Shown here: piece after piece, positions 16,853 through 24,998 of the stretch
Numbering within the stretch: the first letter of the stretch is position 1
Layout: the number at the start of each line of letters is the position of its first letter
Source: Martinezella rhizogenes
GTDB taxonomy: Bacteria; Pseudomonadota; Alphaproteobacteria; Rhizobiales; Rhizobiaceae
DNA length: 64,000 nucleotides
Assembly (NCBI GenBank): GCA_013322215.1
Contig: JAAMEZ010000036.1
Coordinates: forward strand, 434,001-498,000
Reading direction: 5' to 3'
Notes under the pieces: model-generated
What the model was told of the DNA's origin: nothing
The model's database searches: none
What the model saw: the letters and a program-made list of their open reading frames with translations, nothing else
Program-made: the position numbers and the translations under genes

Positions 16853-17584
16853 ATGTTGACAGGATCACGCCAATCTCATTGCTTGTCTGAGATAGCTCAG
16901 GCAAATGACATCGATGAATTGCGCCAGTTCTTATTCAAGTTCTGTTCTTTATACGGTCTGGCAAACGCAGTCTTTCATGTGACGCAAATCGCCGCCCTGT
17001 CGCAGCAAAACCCACTTCTCCTGCTGACCTACCCGCCAGAATGGGTGGAGACATATATCACGCACGATTATTTCTCGATCGACCCCGTCGTTCAGGCTGG
17101 GCGCAACGGATTTCTGCCCTTTGACTGGTCTACTCTCGATCTGAAGTCGCCGCAAAGCATCTCCTTTTTTCGCGAAGCTGAAGCCTTTGACGTCGGACGC
17201 TACGGTTTGACGCTGGTCGTTCGAGGGCCTCACGGCGAACGGTCGCTTTTTACGGTTACCTCAAATCAGAAAAGCGGCGACTGGGAGCAATTGCGAAACA
17301 GCATAATAGGCGATCTGCAGGTGATCGCCTATTATCTGCATGAGCAGTCATTGATCGTGTCCGGCCTGCGAGAACAAAGCGTCGCTCGCAGGCTTTCGAA
17401 GCGGGAGACCGAGTGCCTCGAACTGCTGGCGCACGGCCTGCTTCCGAAGCAGATCACATCTATTCTTGGAATCTCCGAGAGCGCCGTGCGCCTGTATCTC
17501 AGCTCCGGCCGCCGCAAACTTCATGTCAGCACCACAAATCAGGCGATTGCGAAAGCAATCTCGCTCGAGCTCATCAAAAGCTGA
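16853..17584 (+). CDS. LuxR-family quorum-sensing regulator
   Basis: A 243-residue regulator with an N-terminal autoinducer-binding domain (about residues 20-165; conserved-type positions in WVETYITHDYFSIDPV and FDWSTLD) and a C-terminal LuxR helix-turn-helix (about 178-235; LSKRETECLELLAHGL and the recognition helix SESAVRLYLSSGRRKL). It is cytoplasmic and should bind an acyl-homoserine lactone. It faces a luxI gene and their 3' ends overlap by 11 bases, so readthrough from one could reach the other. GGTGAG precedes the ATG. Confidence 0.92.
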   Translation: MLTGSRQSHCLSEIAQANDIDELRQFLFKFCSLYGLANAVFHVTQIAALSQQNPLLLLTYPPEWVETYITHDYFSIDPVVQAGRNGFLPFDWSTLDLKSPQSISFFREAEAFDVGRYGLTLVVRGPHGERSLFTVTSNQKSGDWEQLRNSIIGDLQVIAYYLHEQSLIVSGLREQSVARRLSKRETECLELLAHGLLPKQITSILGISESAVRLYLSSGRRKLHVSTTNQAIAKAISLELIKS

Positions 17585-18233
17585 ACTGAATATTGCCAGG
17601 CGACGAGGATGCGAATTGCAAGGTGGGGGTCCTGTCATCCTTGCCTCGCATCGTCTTCAGCCGCTGCTCAAGCCGCTGATCGGACTCCTCGTTTACCTCC
17701 CAAAGACCAACATAAAGGTTGCCGATCTCCGGCCGAGAGCGGGCAAGCGGCGTCGGCGACCATCCGATCTTCCGGTAAACCCCGATCATCGATGCATCAT
17801 AAACACCCATGATGTGCTCGATACCCGATTTCAAGCTCAGGCGGCAAAGACCAGAAAGCAGCTCGACAGCGGCTGTTTGCGACGACGCGCGCCCAGCCTC
17901 GACCGAAGGGTGCACGCAAAACCGGGTGCACTCCCAGATAGACGGGCTGCAGATATCGAGATCCTCGTTGAAAAAATGCTGGAACTCGCTCGAAAGCATC
18001 GTCTCGCTCGTTGTCGGCAACAGCCGCAGCGAGCCCGTAAGCTCATCGTCCTCTTCCTTCACAGCCAGGTAAATGGGATCATGTTCGTCGTCGAAGCGGT
18101 CGATCTCCAAACCACCCTCAACGTTGACATCCCATCCCATTCGATCACGGAAGACGAGTGCGCGAGCGCGAAACATCTGAGTGAAATACGAGGACGCCGC
18201 ATTGCGGTCTCGTCGTGTCAGTATCTGTAGCAT
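17574..18233 (-). CDS. LuxI-family acyl-homoserine-lactone synthase
   Basis: A 219-residue autoinducer synthase that makes an acyl-homoserine lactone from acyl-carrier protein and S-adenosylmethionine. With the start at 18233 the family's invariant residues fall at their classical positions: R24, F28, W34, D45, D48, R70, F84, E101 and R104. That confirms both the family and this start over the upstream one at 18260. GGAG lies seven bases before the ATG. The acyl chain cannot be predicted from sequence alone. The C-terminus is about 15-20 residues longer than many LuxI proteins. Confidence 0.95.
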   Translation of the reverse strand: MLQILTRRDRNAASSYFTQMFRARALVFRDRMGWDVNVEGGLEIDRFDDEHDPIYLAVKEEDDELTGSLRLLPTTSETMLSSEFQHFFNEDLDICSPSIWECTRFCVHPSVEAGRASSQTAAVELLSGLCRLSLKSGIEHIMGVYDASMIGVYRKIGWSPTPLARSRPEIGNLYVGLWEVNEESDQRLEQRLKTMRGKDDRTPTLQFASSSPGNIQFSF

Positions 18234-18315
18234 TTGCTTCTCCAAATTTTGCCTTAACAAAACACCTTGGAGCCAGGCTTCAATATATCGATTCCGCTAG
18301 ATTGCGCGGCCGCGA

Positions 18316-18339
18316 GTACCCTTTAGAATCGAAGGGTAC
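18316..18339. promoter_or_regulatory. Inverted repeat upstream of luxI
   Basis: GTACCCTT (18316-18323) and AAGGGTAC (18332-18339) form a perfect 8+8 dyad with an 8-base spacer, 83 bases upstream of the luxI start and downstream of the FadB-like stop. There is no T-tract, so it is not a standard terminator. It may be an operator for LuxR or another regulator of luxI. Confidence 0.4.
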
Positions 18340-18413
18340 GGAGCAAGGCAAAGATTCAATCGCTACCATGGCCTCTCTTATCGACATGCAGGGACTTGCG
18401 GACACTCGGTGCG

Positions 18414-20477
18414 CTAACGCCTTTCAAGCGAGCTGAAGCTGCCATCTTCCGCCGCACGACACAGGGCCTTGCATGGCGGTTCGGCAAGACCGGAGGCGGA
18501 AAGCCGATCCAGCGCCGCAACGATTTCGGCAAGACCACGGGTTTGCGCATAATGCATCGGCCCGCCGCGCCAGCGCGGGAAGCCATAACCATGGATCTTG
18601 ACGAGATCGATATCGGCGGCGCGGGCCGCAATGCCCTCATCGAGGATCAGCGCCGCCTGGTTCACTATCGGCAGGACGATAGCATCGGCTATCGCCGCCT
18701 CGTCCCAGGCCTTTTGCGACCGTCCTGCGGCTTCTTCCGCTATGATGGCGTTAACGGTATCCGATGGCCGCGATGCACGCTCACCGGGCTGGTAATCGAA
18801 CCAACCTCCGCTCGATTTCTGACCGAAGCGCCCCATAGCGCAGAGACGGTCGGCGACCGGGGCGAAAGACGCTTCGCCGCGTTCGCGCGCGGCCTTACGC
18901 TGGAAGGCTGCAATATCGAGCCCACCAAAATCCTGCGCCTCGAAAAGCCCCATCGGCAAGCCGAATGCGCGCATGGCCGCATCGACGGCAAGAGGTGTGG
19001 CGCCGGAAAGAAGCAGGCGCTCCGCCTGCATCCGCGCCACTTTCAGGATGCGGTTGCCGATGAATCCGTCGCAAATGCCGGCACGGACCGGAATTTTTCC
19101 GAGCAGGCGGGCAAGTGCAAAGCCGGTCGCCAGGACATCCGTGGCCGTCTTCCCGGTCGGCACGATCTCCAGAAGCTTCATGACATGGGCGGGACTGAAA
19201 AAATGCAGCCCCAGGAAACGCTCCGGCTGCACAAGTCCTGCACTGATCTCTTCCGGATCAAGATAGGACGTGTTGGTGGCAAGCACCGTATCGGCTCGAC
19301 AAACCTTAGCCAATCGGCCGAAGACGGTGCGCTTCACAGCGAGATCCTCGAAAACCGCCTCGATGACGAGATCGGTACCGGCGAGTTGACCATAATCGTC
19401 TGTGCCGAGGATGCCAGCCACCCGCACTGCCGCAGTCTCGGGCGACATGCGGCCCCGCCTTACGGAACCGTCGAACATCTGCTTGATATTGGCAAGGCCC
19501 CGGTCGATCGCAGCTTGGTCGCGCTCGACCAGAACGACCGGCAGGCCGGCATCCCTGAGGGCGGCAGCTATGCCCGCTCCCATGGTGCCGCCTCCAATGA
19601 CGGCCGCGGAGCGAATATCACGTGGCGTCACGCCAGCAACCTTGGATGGGCGGGGCGCCGCCCGCTCGGCGAAGAAAACATGACGCAAGGCCGCCGCTTG
19701 CGCAGAGCCACGAAGCTCCAGAAACGTCTCTCGCTCGAAGGCCGTCGCCGTCGCAAAATCTGCCTCGCTTGCCTTGCGGATACAAGCAAGCGCCTGAAGC
19801 GGGGCAATCTCCCGCTTCGCCTTGGCGGCAACCGCCTTTTCTATGCGCTCCCAGAAACCATCCTCGACTGCGGAAACGCTGCGCTCGGAGATTGGTTGTA
19901 GCTTGGGCCTGCCCGCCACTTCGCGCGCGAACGCAACGGCGGCAGACAACAATTCCTCTTCGGCGATCATATCGACGAGACCGAGTGCCAGCGCCTTTCG
20001 TGCATCGACGGGATTGCCGCTCGTCACCAGATCGAGGGCGGCTGCGGCACCGATCAGCCTCGGCAGGCGGACCGTGCCGCCGGCACCCGGGATGATACCG
20101 AGCTTCACCTCCGGCAGGCCGAGACTTACCGAGGCGACGGCGACGTGATAGGCGCAGCCGAGTGCCACTTCGAGGCCGCCGCCAAGCGCATTGCCATGGA
20201 TCGCCGCCACCCAGGGCTTTCTTGAATCCTCGATCGCCGCGACGACATCGGGAAGATGCGGTGGGATCGGCGGCTTGTCGAATTCGCTGACGTCGGCCCC
20301 GGCAATGAAGGTGCGGCCGGCGCAGACAAGAACGGCGGCGCTTACGGTCGCATCCGCATGGATTGTCGAAACCGCTTCGACCAGTGCCAGGCGCAATCCG
20401 TGCGACAACGCATTGACGGGCGGATTGTCGACGGTGACGACGGCGATTGCGCCTTCATGCGTGATGGTGACGGTCAT
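18414..20477 (-). CDS. Fused enoyl-CoA hydratase / 3-hydroxyacyl-CoA dehydrogenase (FadB-like)
   Basis: A 687-residue bifunctional beta-oxidation enzyme. The N-terminal crotonase domain (about 1-190) has the oxyanion-hole phrase AGRTFIAGADVSEF, NALGGGLEVAL and PEVKLGIIPGAGGT with the catalytic glutamates. The central NAD domain starts at AVIGGGTMGAGIA (about 300), followed by two 3HCDH C-terminal domains (FIGNRILKVARMQAERLL; GYGFPRWRGGPMHYA). GGGAGGAAG precedes the ATG at 20477. It is divergent from paaG across a shared operator, so it very probably does the PaaF and PaaH steps (dehydroadipyl-CoA hydration and 3-hydroxyadipyl-CoA oxidation). It could also serve general fatty-acid oxidation. 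Confidence 0.9.
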   Translation of the reverse strand: MTVTITHEGAIAVVTVDNPPVNALSHGLRLALVEAVSTIHADATVSAAVLVCAGRTFIAGADVSEFDKPPIPPHLPDVVAAIEDSRKPWVAAIHGNALGGGLEVALGCAYHVAVASVSLGLPEVKLGIIPGAGGTVRLPRLIGAAAALDLVTSGNPVDARKALALGLVDMIAEEELLSAAVAFAREVAGRPKLQPISERSVSAVEDGFWERIEKAVAAKAKREIAPLQALACIRKASEADFATATAFERETFLELRGSAQAAALRHVFFAERAAPRPSKVAGVTPRDIRSAAVIGGGTMGAGIAAALRDAGLPVVLVERDQAAIDRGLANIKQMFDGSVRRGRMSPETAAVRVAGILGTDDYGQLAGTDLVIEAVFEDLAVKRTVFGRLAKVCRADTVLATNTSYLDPEEISAGLVQPERFLGLHFFSPAHVMKLLEIVPTGKTATDVLATGFALARLLGKIPVRAGICDGFIGNRILKVARMQAERLLLSGATPLAVDAAMRAFGLPMGLFEAQDFGGLDIAAFQRKAARERGEASFAPVADRLCAMGRFGQKSSGGWFDYQPGERASRPSDTVNAIIAEEAAGRSQKAWDEAAIADAIVLPIVNQAALILDEGIAARAADIDLVKIHGYGFPRWRGGPMHYAQTRGLAEIVAALDRLSASGLAEPPCKALCRAAEDGSFSSLERR

Positions 20478-20509
20478 GATCTTCCTCCCGATCGTTGCTT
20501 TTATAATTG

Positions 20510-20523
20510 ACTGACCGGTCGGT
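20510..20523. promoter_or_regulatory. paa operator, site 1 (ACTGACCGGTCGGT)
   Basis: A near-palindrome (12 of 14 positions symmetric) in the 95-base divergent region between the FadB-like gene and paaG. Its reverse complement differs by one base from the site at 31812-31825 upstream of paaA. A TetR-family protein encoded in the cluster (23258-23854) is the probable binder. Confidence 0.6.
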
Positions 20524-20572
20524 TTATGCAAGGGTTTTGTCGTCGCCGCTGGAAGGGCGACGGGGAGGAAAC

Positions 20573-21361
20573 ATGTCCGAATCCGACACCATTCTGTCGG
20601 CGCTTGCCGATGGCGTCTTGAGCCTTACGCTTAACCGACCCGACAAACTCAATTCCTTCAACGAGGAAATGCATCTTGCGCTGCGCTCCGGCTTCGAGCG
20701 TGCGCACAAGGATGCTGACGTGCGCGCGGTTCTCCTGACGGGAGCGGGTCGTGGCTTCTCGGCTGGCCAGGATCTCGGCGATCGCGATCCGCGCAAGGGC
20801 ACGCCCGATCTCGGTCAGACGATCGAAACCTTCTATAATCCCCTGCTCCGCCTCATCCGCAGCTTGGAAAAGCCCATTATCTGCGCAGTCAATGGCGTGG
20901 CGGCCGGCGCCGGCGCCAATATCGCCTTTGCCTGCGACATCACCCTTGCCGCCCGTTCAGCCCGTTTCATACAAGCCTTCGCGAAAATCGGCCTCGTGCC
21001 GGATTCCGGCGGCACCTGGAACCTGCCGCGGCTGATCGGCGAAGCCCGCGCCAAGGGGCTGGCGCTGACGGCCGAGCCTCTGGACGCGGAAACGGCAGCC
21101 AGTTGGGGCCTGATCTGGCACGCGGTAGACGACGACAAGCTGATGGATGAAGCAAAAGCGCTTGCCATCAGGCTCGCCGCCGGTCCGACCAAGGGCCTCG
21201 GCCTGACGAAGCGCGCCATTCAGGCGGCAGCGACAAATTCGCTCGACGAGCAGCTCGATCTCGAGCGCGACCTTCAGCGCGAGGCCGGCCGCAGCGCCGA
21301 TTACGCCGAAGGTGTCACGGCCTTCCTCGAAAAGCGCAAGCCGGAGTTCAAGGGCCGATGA
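20573..21361 (+). CDS. paaG: Ring-1,2-epoxyphenylacetyl-CoA isomerase (PaaG)
   Basis: A 262-residue crotonase-fold isomerase that converts the phenylacetyl-CoA epoxide to oxepin-CoA and shifts double bonds later in the pathway. GRGFSAGQDLGDRD supplies one oxyanion-hole peptide, AVNGVAAGAGANIAF the other, and the catalytic-type aspartate is in KIGLVPDSGGTW (PaaG has Asp where hydratases have Glu). The ATG at 20573 follows GGGGAGGAAAC; the frame to 20507 is an extension. It overlaps paaI by ATGA and begins the plus-strand paaG-paaI-paaK run. Confidence 0.93.
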   Translation: MSESDTILSALADGVLSLTLNRPDKLNSFNEEMHLALRSGFERAHKDADVRAVLLTGAGRGFSAGQDLGDRDPRKGTPDLGQTIETFYNPLLRLIRSLEKPIICAVNGVAAGAGANIAFACDITLAARSARFIQAFAKIGLVPDSGGTWNLPRLIGEARAKGLALTAEPLDAETAASWGLIWHAVDDDKLMDEAKALAIRLAAGPTKGLGLTKRAIQAAATNSLDEQLDLERDLQREAGRSADYAEGVTAFLEKRKPEFKGR

Positions 21362-21801
21362 GCACAGTTCAAAGCCTTTCCCCACAGGCGCTCGCGGAAG
21401 CCTGCGCCAGAGCCATGTGGGACGAAGACAATGCCAGCCGCCATCTCGGCATGGAGTTGCTTTCCGTAGCATCCGGGGAGGCTACGCTCTCGATGGCGAT
21501 CACCGAGGCGATGACGAATGGTCATGGCACCTGTCACGGTGGCTACATCTTCACACTTGCCGACTCGGCATTCGCATTCGCCTGCAATAGCTACAACCAG
21601 CGCACCGTCGCCCAGCAATGTTCGGTGACCTACATCGCGCCGGCATTCAAGGGCGACCGGCTGACGGCGACGGCAAGGGAGGTATCGCGCAGAGGACGTG
21701 GCGGCATCTACGACATTGCGATCACCAATCAGGAGGGCGAGCAGATCGCGGAATTCCGCGGCCACTCGCGAACGGTCAAGGGCACGCTTCTGCCGGAATA
21801 G
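21358..21801 (+). CDS. paaI: Phenylacetyl-CoA pathway thioesterase PaaI
   Basis: A 147-residue hot-dog-fold thioesterase thought to rescue CoA from dead-end (hydroxy)phenylacetyl-CoA intermediates. The PaaI signature NGHGTCHGGYIFTLADSAFAF with the catalytic aspartate near residue 69 is present, followed by strands ending in VTYIAPAFKGDRLTA. The start overlaps the paaG stop (ATGA). Length is normal for the family. Confidence 0.93.
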   Translation: MSTVQSLSPQALAEACARAMWDEDNASRHLGMELLSVASGEATLSMAITEAMTNGHGTCHGGYIFTLADSAFAFACNSYNQRTVAQQCSVTYIAPAFKGDRLTATAREVSRRGRGGIYDIAITNQEGEQIAEFRGHSRTVKGTLLPE

Positions 21802-21843
21802 GGTTCACGCCGGCAACGCCTAGCATTTCTGGAGGAGACATTC

Positions 21844-23154
21844 ATGGAAAACCTTTCCCCGCGCGCCGGCGAGCTGGAAGCGATCGAGGTAACCTCGCGC
21901 GACGAGATTTCCGCACTGCAGCTCGAGCGGATGAAATGGTCGCTGACCCACGCCTACGAGAATTCGCCCTTCTACCGGCAGCGCTTTGACGAAGCTGGCG
22001 TACATCCTTCCGATCTGAAGACCCTATCGGACCTGGCCAAATTCCCCTTCACCACGAAGAAGGATCTCCGCGACACCTATCCCTTCGGCATGTTTGCCGT
22101 GCCGCGAGAGAAGCTTGCCCGCATCCACGCGTCCTCCGGCACGACAGGCAAGCCGACCGTCGTCGGTTATACCGCCAGGGACGTCGACACCTGGGCGACC
22201 GTCGTTGCCCGTTCGATCCGCGCCGCCGGCGGCCGCGCCGGCGATCTGGTGCATGTCGCCTATGGCTATGGCTTGTTCACCGGCGGCCTCGGCGCGCATT
22301 ATGGCGCGGAAAAGCTCGGCTGTACGGTCGTACCGATCTCCGGCGGCATGACGGAACGGCAAGTGACGCTGATGCAGGATTTCAAGCCGCGCATCATCAT
22401 GGTGACGCCGTCCTATATGCTGTCGATCCTCGACGAATTCCGCCGCCAGGGTCTCGACCCGCGAGAAAGCTCGCTTGCCGTCGGCATCTTCGGCGCCGAG
22501 CCATGGACCAATGCCATGCGCGAGGAAATCGAACACGCCTTCGACATGCACGCCGTCGATATCTATGGCCTGTCTGAAGTCATAGGCCCAGGCGTTGCCA
22601 GCGAATGCGTCGAGAGCAAGGATGGGCTGCACATATGGGAAGATCATTTCTATCCGGAGATCATCGATCCCGCCACCGGCACGGTCTTGCCGGATGGCGA
22701 ACTCGGCGAACTGGTGTTCACCACGCTCACCAAGGAAGGGTTTCCGATCATTCGCTACCGCACGCGCGATCTGACGCGGCTGCTGCCCGGCACAGCACGC
22801 TCGATGCGCCGTATGGAAAAGGTGACGGGGCGCTCCGACGACATGATGATCCTGCGTGGGGTCAATGTCTTCCCGACACAGATCGAGGAACAGATACTCA
22901 AATGTCGCGGGCTTGCGCCACACTTCCAGATCGAGCTGACGCGCTCCGGCCGCATGGACAACATGACCGTTCATGTAGAGTGCACGCTAGAGGCGGCGGA
23001 CGAAATCGCGCGCGGCGTTTCGGCAAAGGAACTTACCCATCACATCAAGAGCGTGGTCGGTGTCTCGACGAAAATCACCGTGCATTCGCCGGGTGGCGTC
23101 GCCCGCTCCGAAGGCAAGGCGAAACGCGTCGTCGATAATCGTCCGAAGGAATGA
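21844..23154 (+). CDS. paaK: Phenylacetate-CoA ligase PaaK
   Basis: A 436-residue AMP-forming ligase that activates phenylacetate to phenylacetyl-CoA, the entry step of the pathway. The P-loop-like A3 motif ASSGTTGKPT is near residue 98, FGAEPWT and IYGLSEVIGPG follow in mid-protein, the hinge is near VTGRSDDMMILRGVNVFP, and the C-terminal catalytic lysine lies in SEGKAKRV. CTGGAGGAGAC precedes the ATG. The gene follows paaI by 42 bases and precedes the TetR gene by 103. Confidence 0.95.
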   Translation: MENLSPRAGELEAIEVTSRDEISALQLERMKWSLTHAYENSPFYRQRFDEAGVHPSDLKTLSDLAKFPFTTKKDLRDTYPFGMFAVPREKLARIHASSGTTGKPTVVGYTARDVDTWATVVARSIRAAGGRAGDLVHVAYGYGLFTGGLGAHYGAEKLGCTVVPISGGMTERQVTLMQDFKPRIIMVTPSYMLSILDEFRRQGLDPRESSLAVGIFGAEPWTNAMREEIEHAFDMHAVDIYGLSEVIGPGVASECVESKDGLHIWEDHFYPEIIDPATGTVLPDGELGELVFTTLTKEGFPIIRYRTRDLTRLLPGTARSMRRMEKVTGRSDDMMILRGVNVFPTQIEEQILKCRGLAPHFQIELTRSGRMDNMTVHVECTLEAADEIARGVSAKELTHHIKSVVGVSTKITVHSPGGVARSEGKAKRVVDNRPKE

Positions 23155-23257
23155 TAGGCATCCAGCGGGATAGCCTGACAAGGATTTGACTGTATATAGG
23201 GAAGGTCGGCCGCACCAAGCGACCATGACCAGCAGGGAATAAGCAGAGCAGGATCAC

Positions 23258-23854
23258 ATGGCACGCACGCGCGCAGTTGATTTCGAGGAAAAGCAGCGTG
23301 GCATCTTGGCTAGCGCTGCGGCGGTCTTTGCCGAGGTCGGCATGGAGAAGGCATCCATGTCGATGATCGCCTCGCACAGCAATGTCTCGAAGGCCCTGCT
23401 CTATCACTACTATCCCGGCAAGGACGCGCTGATCTTCGACATCGTGCAAACACACCTGACGGAGCTGGAAGGCGCAATCGAAGCAGCAGACCGTTTGGAT
23501 GTCACACCGCAGGAGCGGCTGCGCCTGCTCGTGAAAGCCGTGTTGAAAAACTATGAAGGCGCCGACAACGAGCACAAGGTTCAGCTCAACGGCACACATG
23601 CTCTATCGCAGGAGCAGCTATCGGAATTGCGGACGATCGAGCGGCGCATCGTCAAGCGCTTCTCCGGTGTCATCGAAGACCTTAACCCGGACCTCAACAA
23701 GAACAGGCCATTGCTGATGCCGGTCACCATGTCGCTCTTCGGCATGATGAACTGGGTCTATATGTGGTTCAGGCCCAATGGCCCGATCACCCGCGACGAA
23801 TATGCTGATATTGCCACAACCCTCATCCTTGAAGGGGTCAAGGCCGTCCGTTGA
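23258..23854 (+). CDS. paaR: TetR-family regulator of phenylacetate genes (PaaR-type)
   Basis: A 198-residue TetR-family repressor with an N-terminal helix-turn-helix (about residues 12-60: AAAVFAEVGMEKASMSMIA and SKALLYHYYPGKDAL) and an all-helical effector domain. PaaR-type TetR proteins of beta- and alphaproteobacteria respond to phenylacetyl-CoA. Downstream of paaK and convergent with paaY, it is the likely binder of the shared 14-base operator at 20510 and 31812. The GC-rich window also has a PaaX gene, so two unrelated repressors may share the regulon. Confidence 0.82.
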   Translation: MARTRAVDFEEKQRGILASAAAVFAEVGMEKASMSMIASHSNVSKALLYHYYPGKDALIFDIVQTHLTELEGAIEAADRLDVTPQERLRLLVKAVLKNYEGADNEHKVQLNGTHALSQEQLSELRTIERRIVKRFSGVIEDLNPDLNKNRPLLMPVTMSLFGMMNWVYMWFRPNGPITRDEYADIATTLILEGVKAVR

Positions 23855-23860
23855 AGCCAG

Positions 23861-24475
23861 TCAATCGCCGAGCTTCATCCTTTCGAGAATGAGGGGATCA
23901 TATTCCGGTGCGCGAATACGACGGCGATCGGGCTCAAGCACCGTCAGCGGCTCGACGGCCACCAGCTTCTCCTTCGCCTCCAGCGCCAACCGTTGATAGA
24001 TGGCGGTGCCCTGGCGCTTCCAGGCAATCTCGTCTGCCGTAAGCTCGCGCACGACACGCGCCGGCGCGCCAACAGCAAGGCTGTTAGCCGGGATTTCAGC
24101 GCCGGCCTTGACGAAGGCCATGGCGGCCACGATGGCATTTTCGCCGATGACGGCCTCATCCATGATGACGGCATTCATGCCGACCATGGCATTGGCGCCG
24201 ATCTTGCAGCCATGCAGCACCGCGCCGTGACCGATATGCCCCGCCTCGCCAATCACAACTTCCAGATTCGGGAAGCTGTGTACGACGCAGGTCTCCTGCA
24301 CGTTCGAGCCGCGCTCCAGTACGATGCGCCCGAAATCGCCGCGCAGCACAGCGCCCGGCCCGACATAGCAGGCGGGACCGATGATGACATCGCCGATGAC
24401 GGTTGCAGCCGGATGCACGAAGGCTGAGGGATCGATGACGGGGGTCACACCGTCATAGGAATAGATTTGCGCCAT
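23861..24475 (-). CDS. paaY: PaaY, gamma-carbonic-anhydrase-fold thioesterase
   Basis: A 204-residue left-handed beta-helix protein with hexapeptide repeats (VIGDVIIGPACYVGPGAVLRGDFG; IGHGAVLHGCKIGANAMVGMNAVIMDEAVIG) and metal-type histidines in HIGHG and HG. PaaY proteins hydrolyse stalled CoA intermediates of the pathway. The ATG at 24475 follows directly on the TAG of the preceding thioesterase. It is the last gene of the minus-strand paaABCDE-Z run. Confidence 0.9.
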   Translation of the reverse strand: MAQIYSYDGVTPVIDPSAFVHPAATVIGDVIIGPACYVGPGAVLRGDFGRIVLERGSNVQETCVVHSFPNLEVVIGEAGHIGHGAVLHGCKIGANAMVGMNAVIMDEAVIGENAIVAAMAFVKAGAEIPANSLAVGAPARVVRELTADEIAWKRQGTAIYQRLALEAKEKLVAVEPLTVLEPDRRRIRAPEYDPLILERMKLGD

Positions 24476-24994
24476 CTAGTCGACTCCCAACCCCTCGACG
24501 TCACGCCCGGTCTCCGCCACGGATTCCAGCCGCTGCGCGAATTCGCGGCGCAAGGTGCGGCGGAGCTGGGCGGCTTTGTGGCGGCGGATATCGACCGGCG
24601 TTGCCGGCACCAGTTCCGGCACGCGAACCGGGCGGCCGGCCTCATCCACCGCGACCATAGTGAAATAACAGGAATTGGTGTGGCGGCGCTGACCGGAGCG
24701 GATGTTCTCCGCCTCGACCCGGATGCCGACTTCCATGGAGGTGCGGCCGGTATCGTTGATCGAGGCGCGAAAGGTGACGAGCTCGCCGACATTGATCGGC
24801 TCCTTGAACAGAACCTGATCGACCGACAGCGTCACGGCATATTGCTTGGAATAACGCGACGCACATGAGAAGGCGACGCGGTCGAGCAGATTCAGAAGGG
24901 CGCCGCCATGCACCTTGCCGCTGAAATTCGCCATATCGGGCGTCATCAGCACGGTCATTTCCAGGCGATGCGGGTCTTGCTCGATCGTCGTCAT
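24476..24994 (-). CDS. Acyl-CoA thioesterase, YciA/BFIT type
   Basis: A 172-residue hot-dog-fold acyl-CoA thioesterase. The family's phrase for the catalytic loop, NFSGKVHGGALLNLLDRVAF, is at residues 23-42, with VTLSVDQVLFKEPINVGE and SCYFTMVAVDEAGRP later. It lies 4 bases after the paaZ stop and abuts paaY, so the operon carries a third CoA-releasing enzyme next to PaaI and PaaY. Such a gene is not part of the classic E. coli paa cluster; it may clear additional toxic CoA esters. Confidence 0.85.
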   Translation of the reverse strand: MTTIEQDPHRLEMTVLMTPDMANFSGKVHGGALLNLLDRVAFSCASRYSKQYAVTLSVDQVLFKEPINVGELVTFRASINDTGRTSMEVGIRVEAENIRSGQRRHTNSCYFTMVAVDEAGRPVRVPELVPATPVDIRRHKAAQLRRTLRREFAQRLESVAETGRDVEGLGVD

Positions 24995-24998
24995 GCAC

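Noticed and set aside
18396..19901. 501-residue plus-strand frame opposite the FadB-like gene
   Set aside because: Antisense shadow of a well-supported enzyme, with no ribosome site and no recognisable domain.
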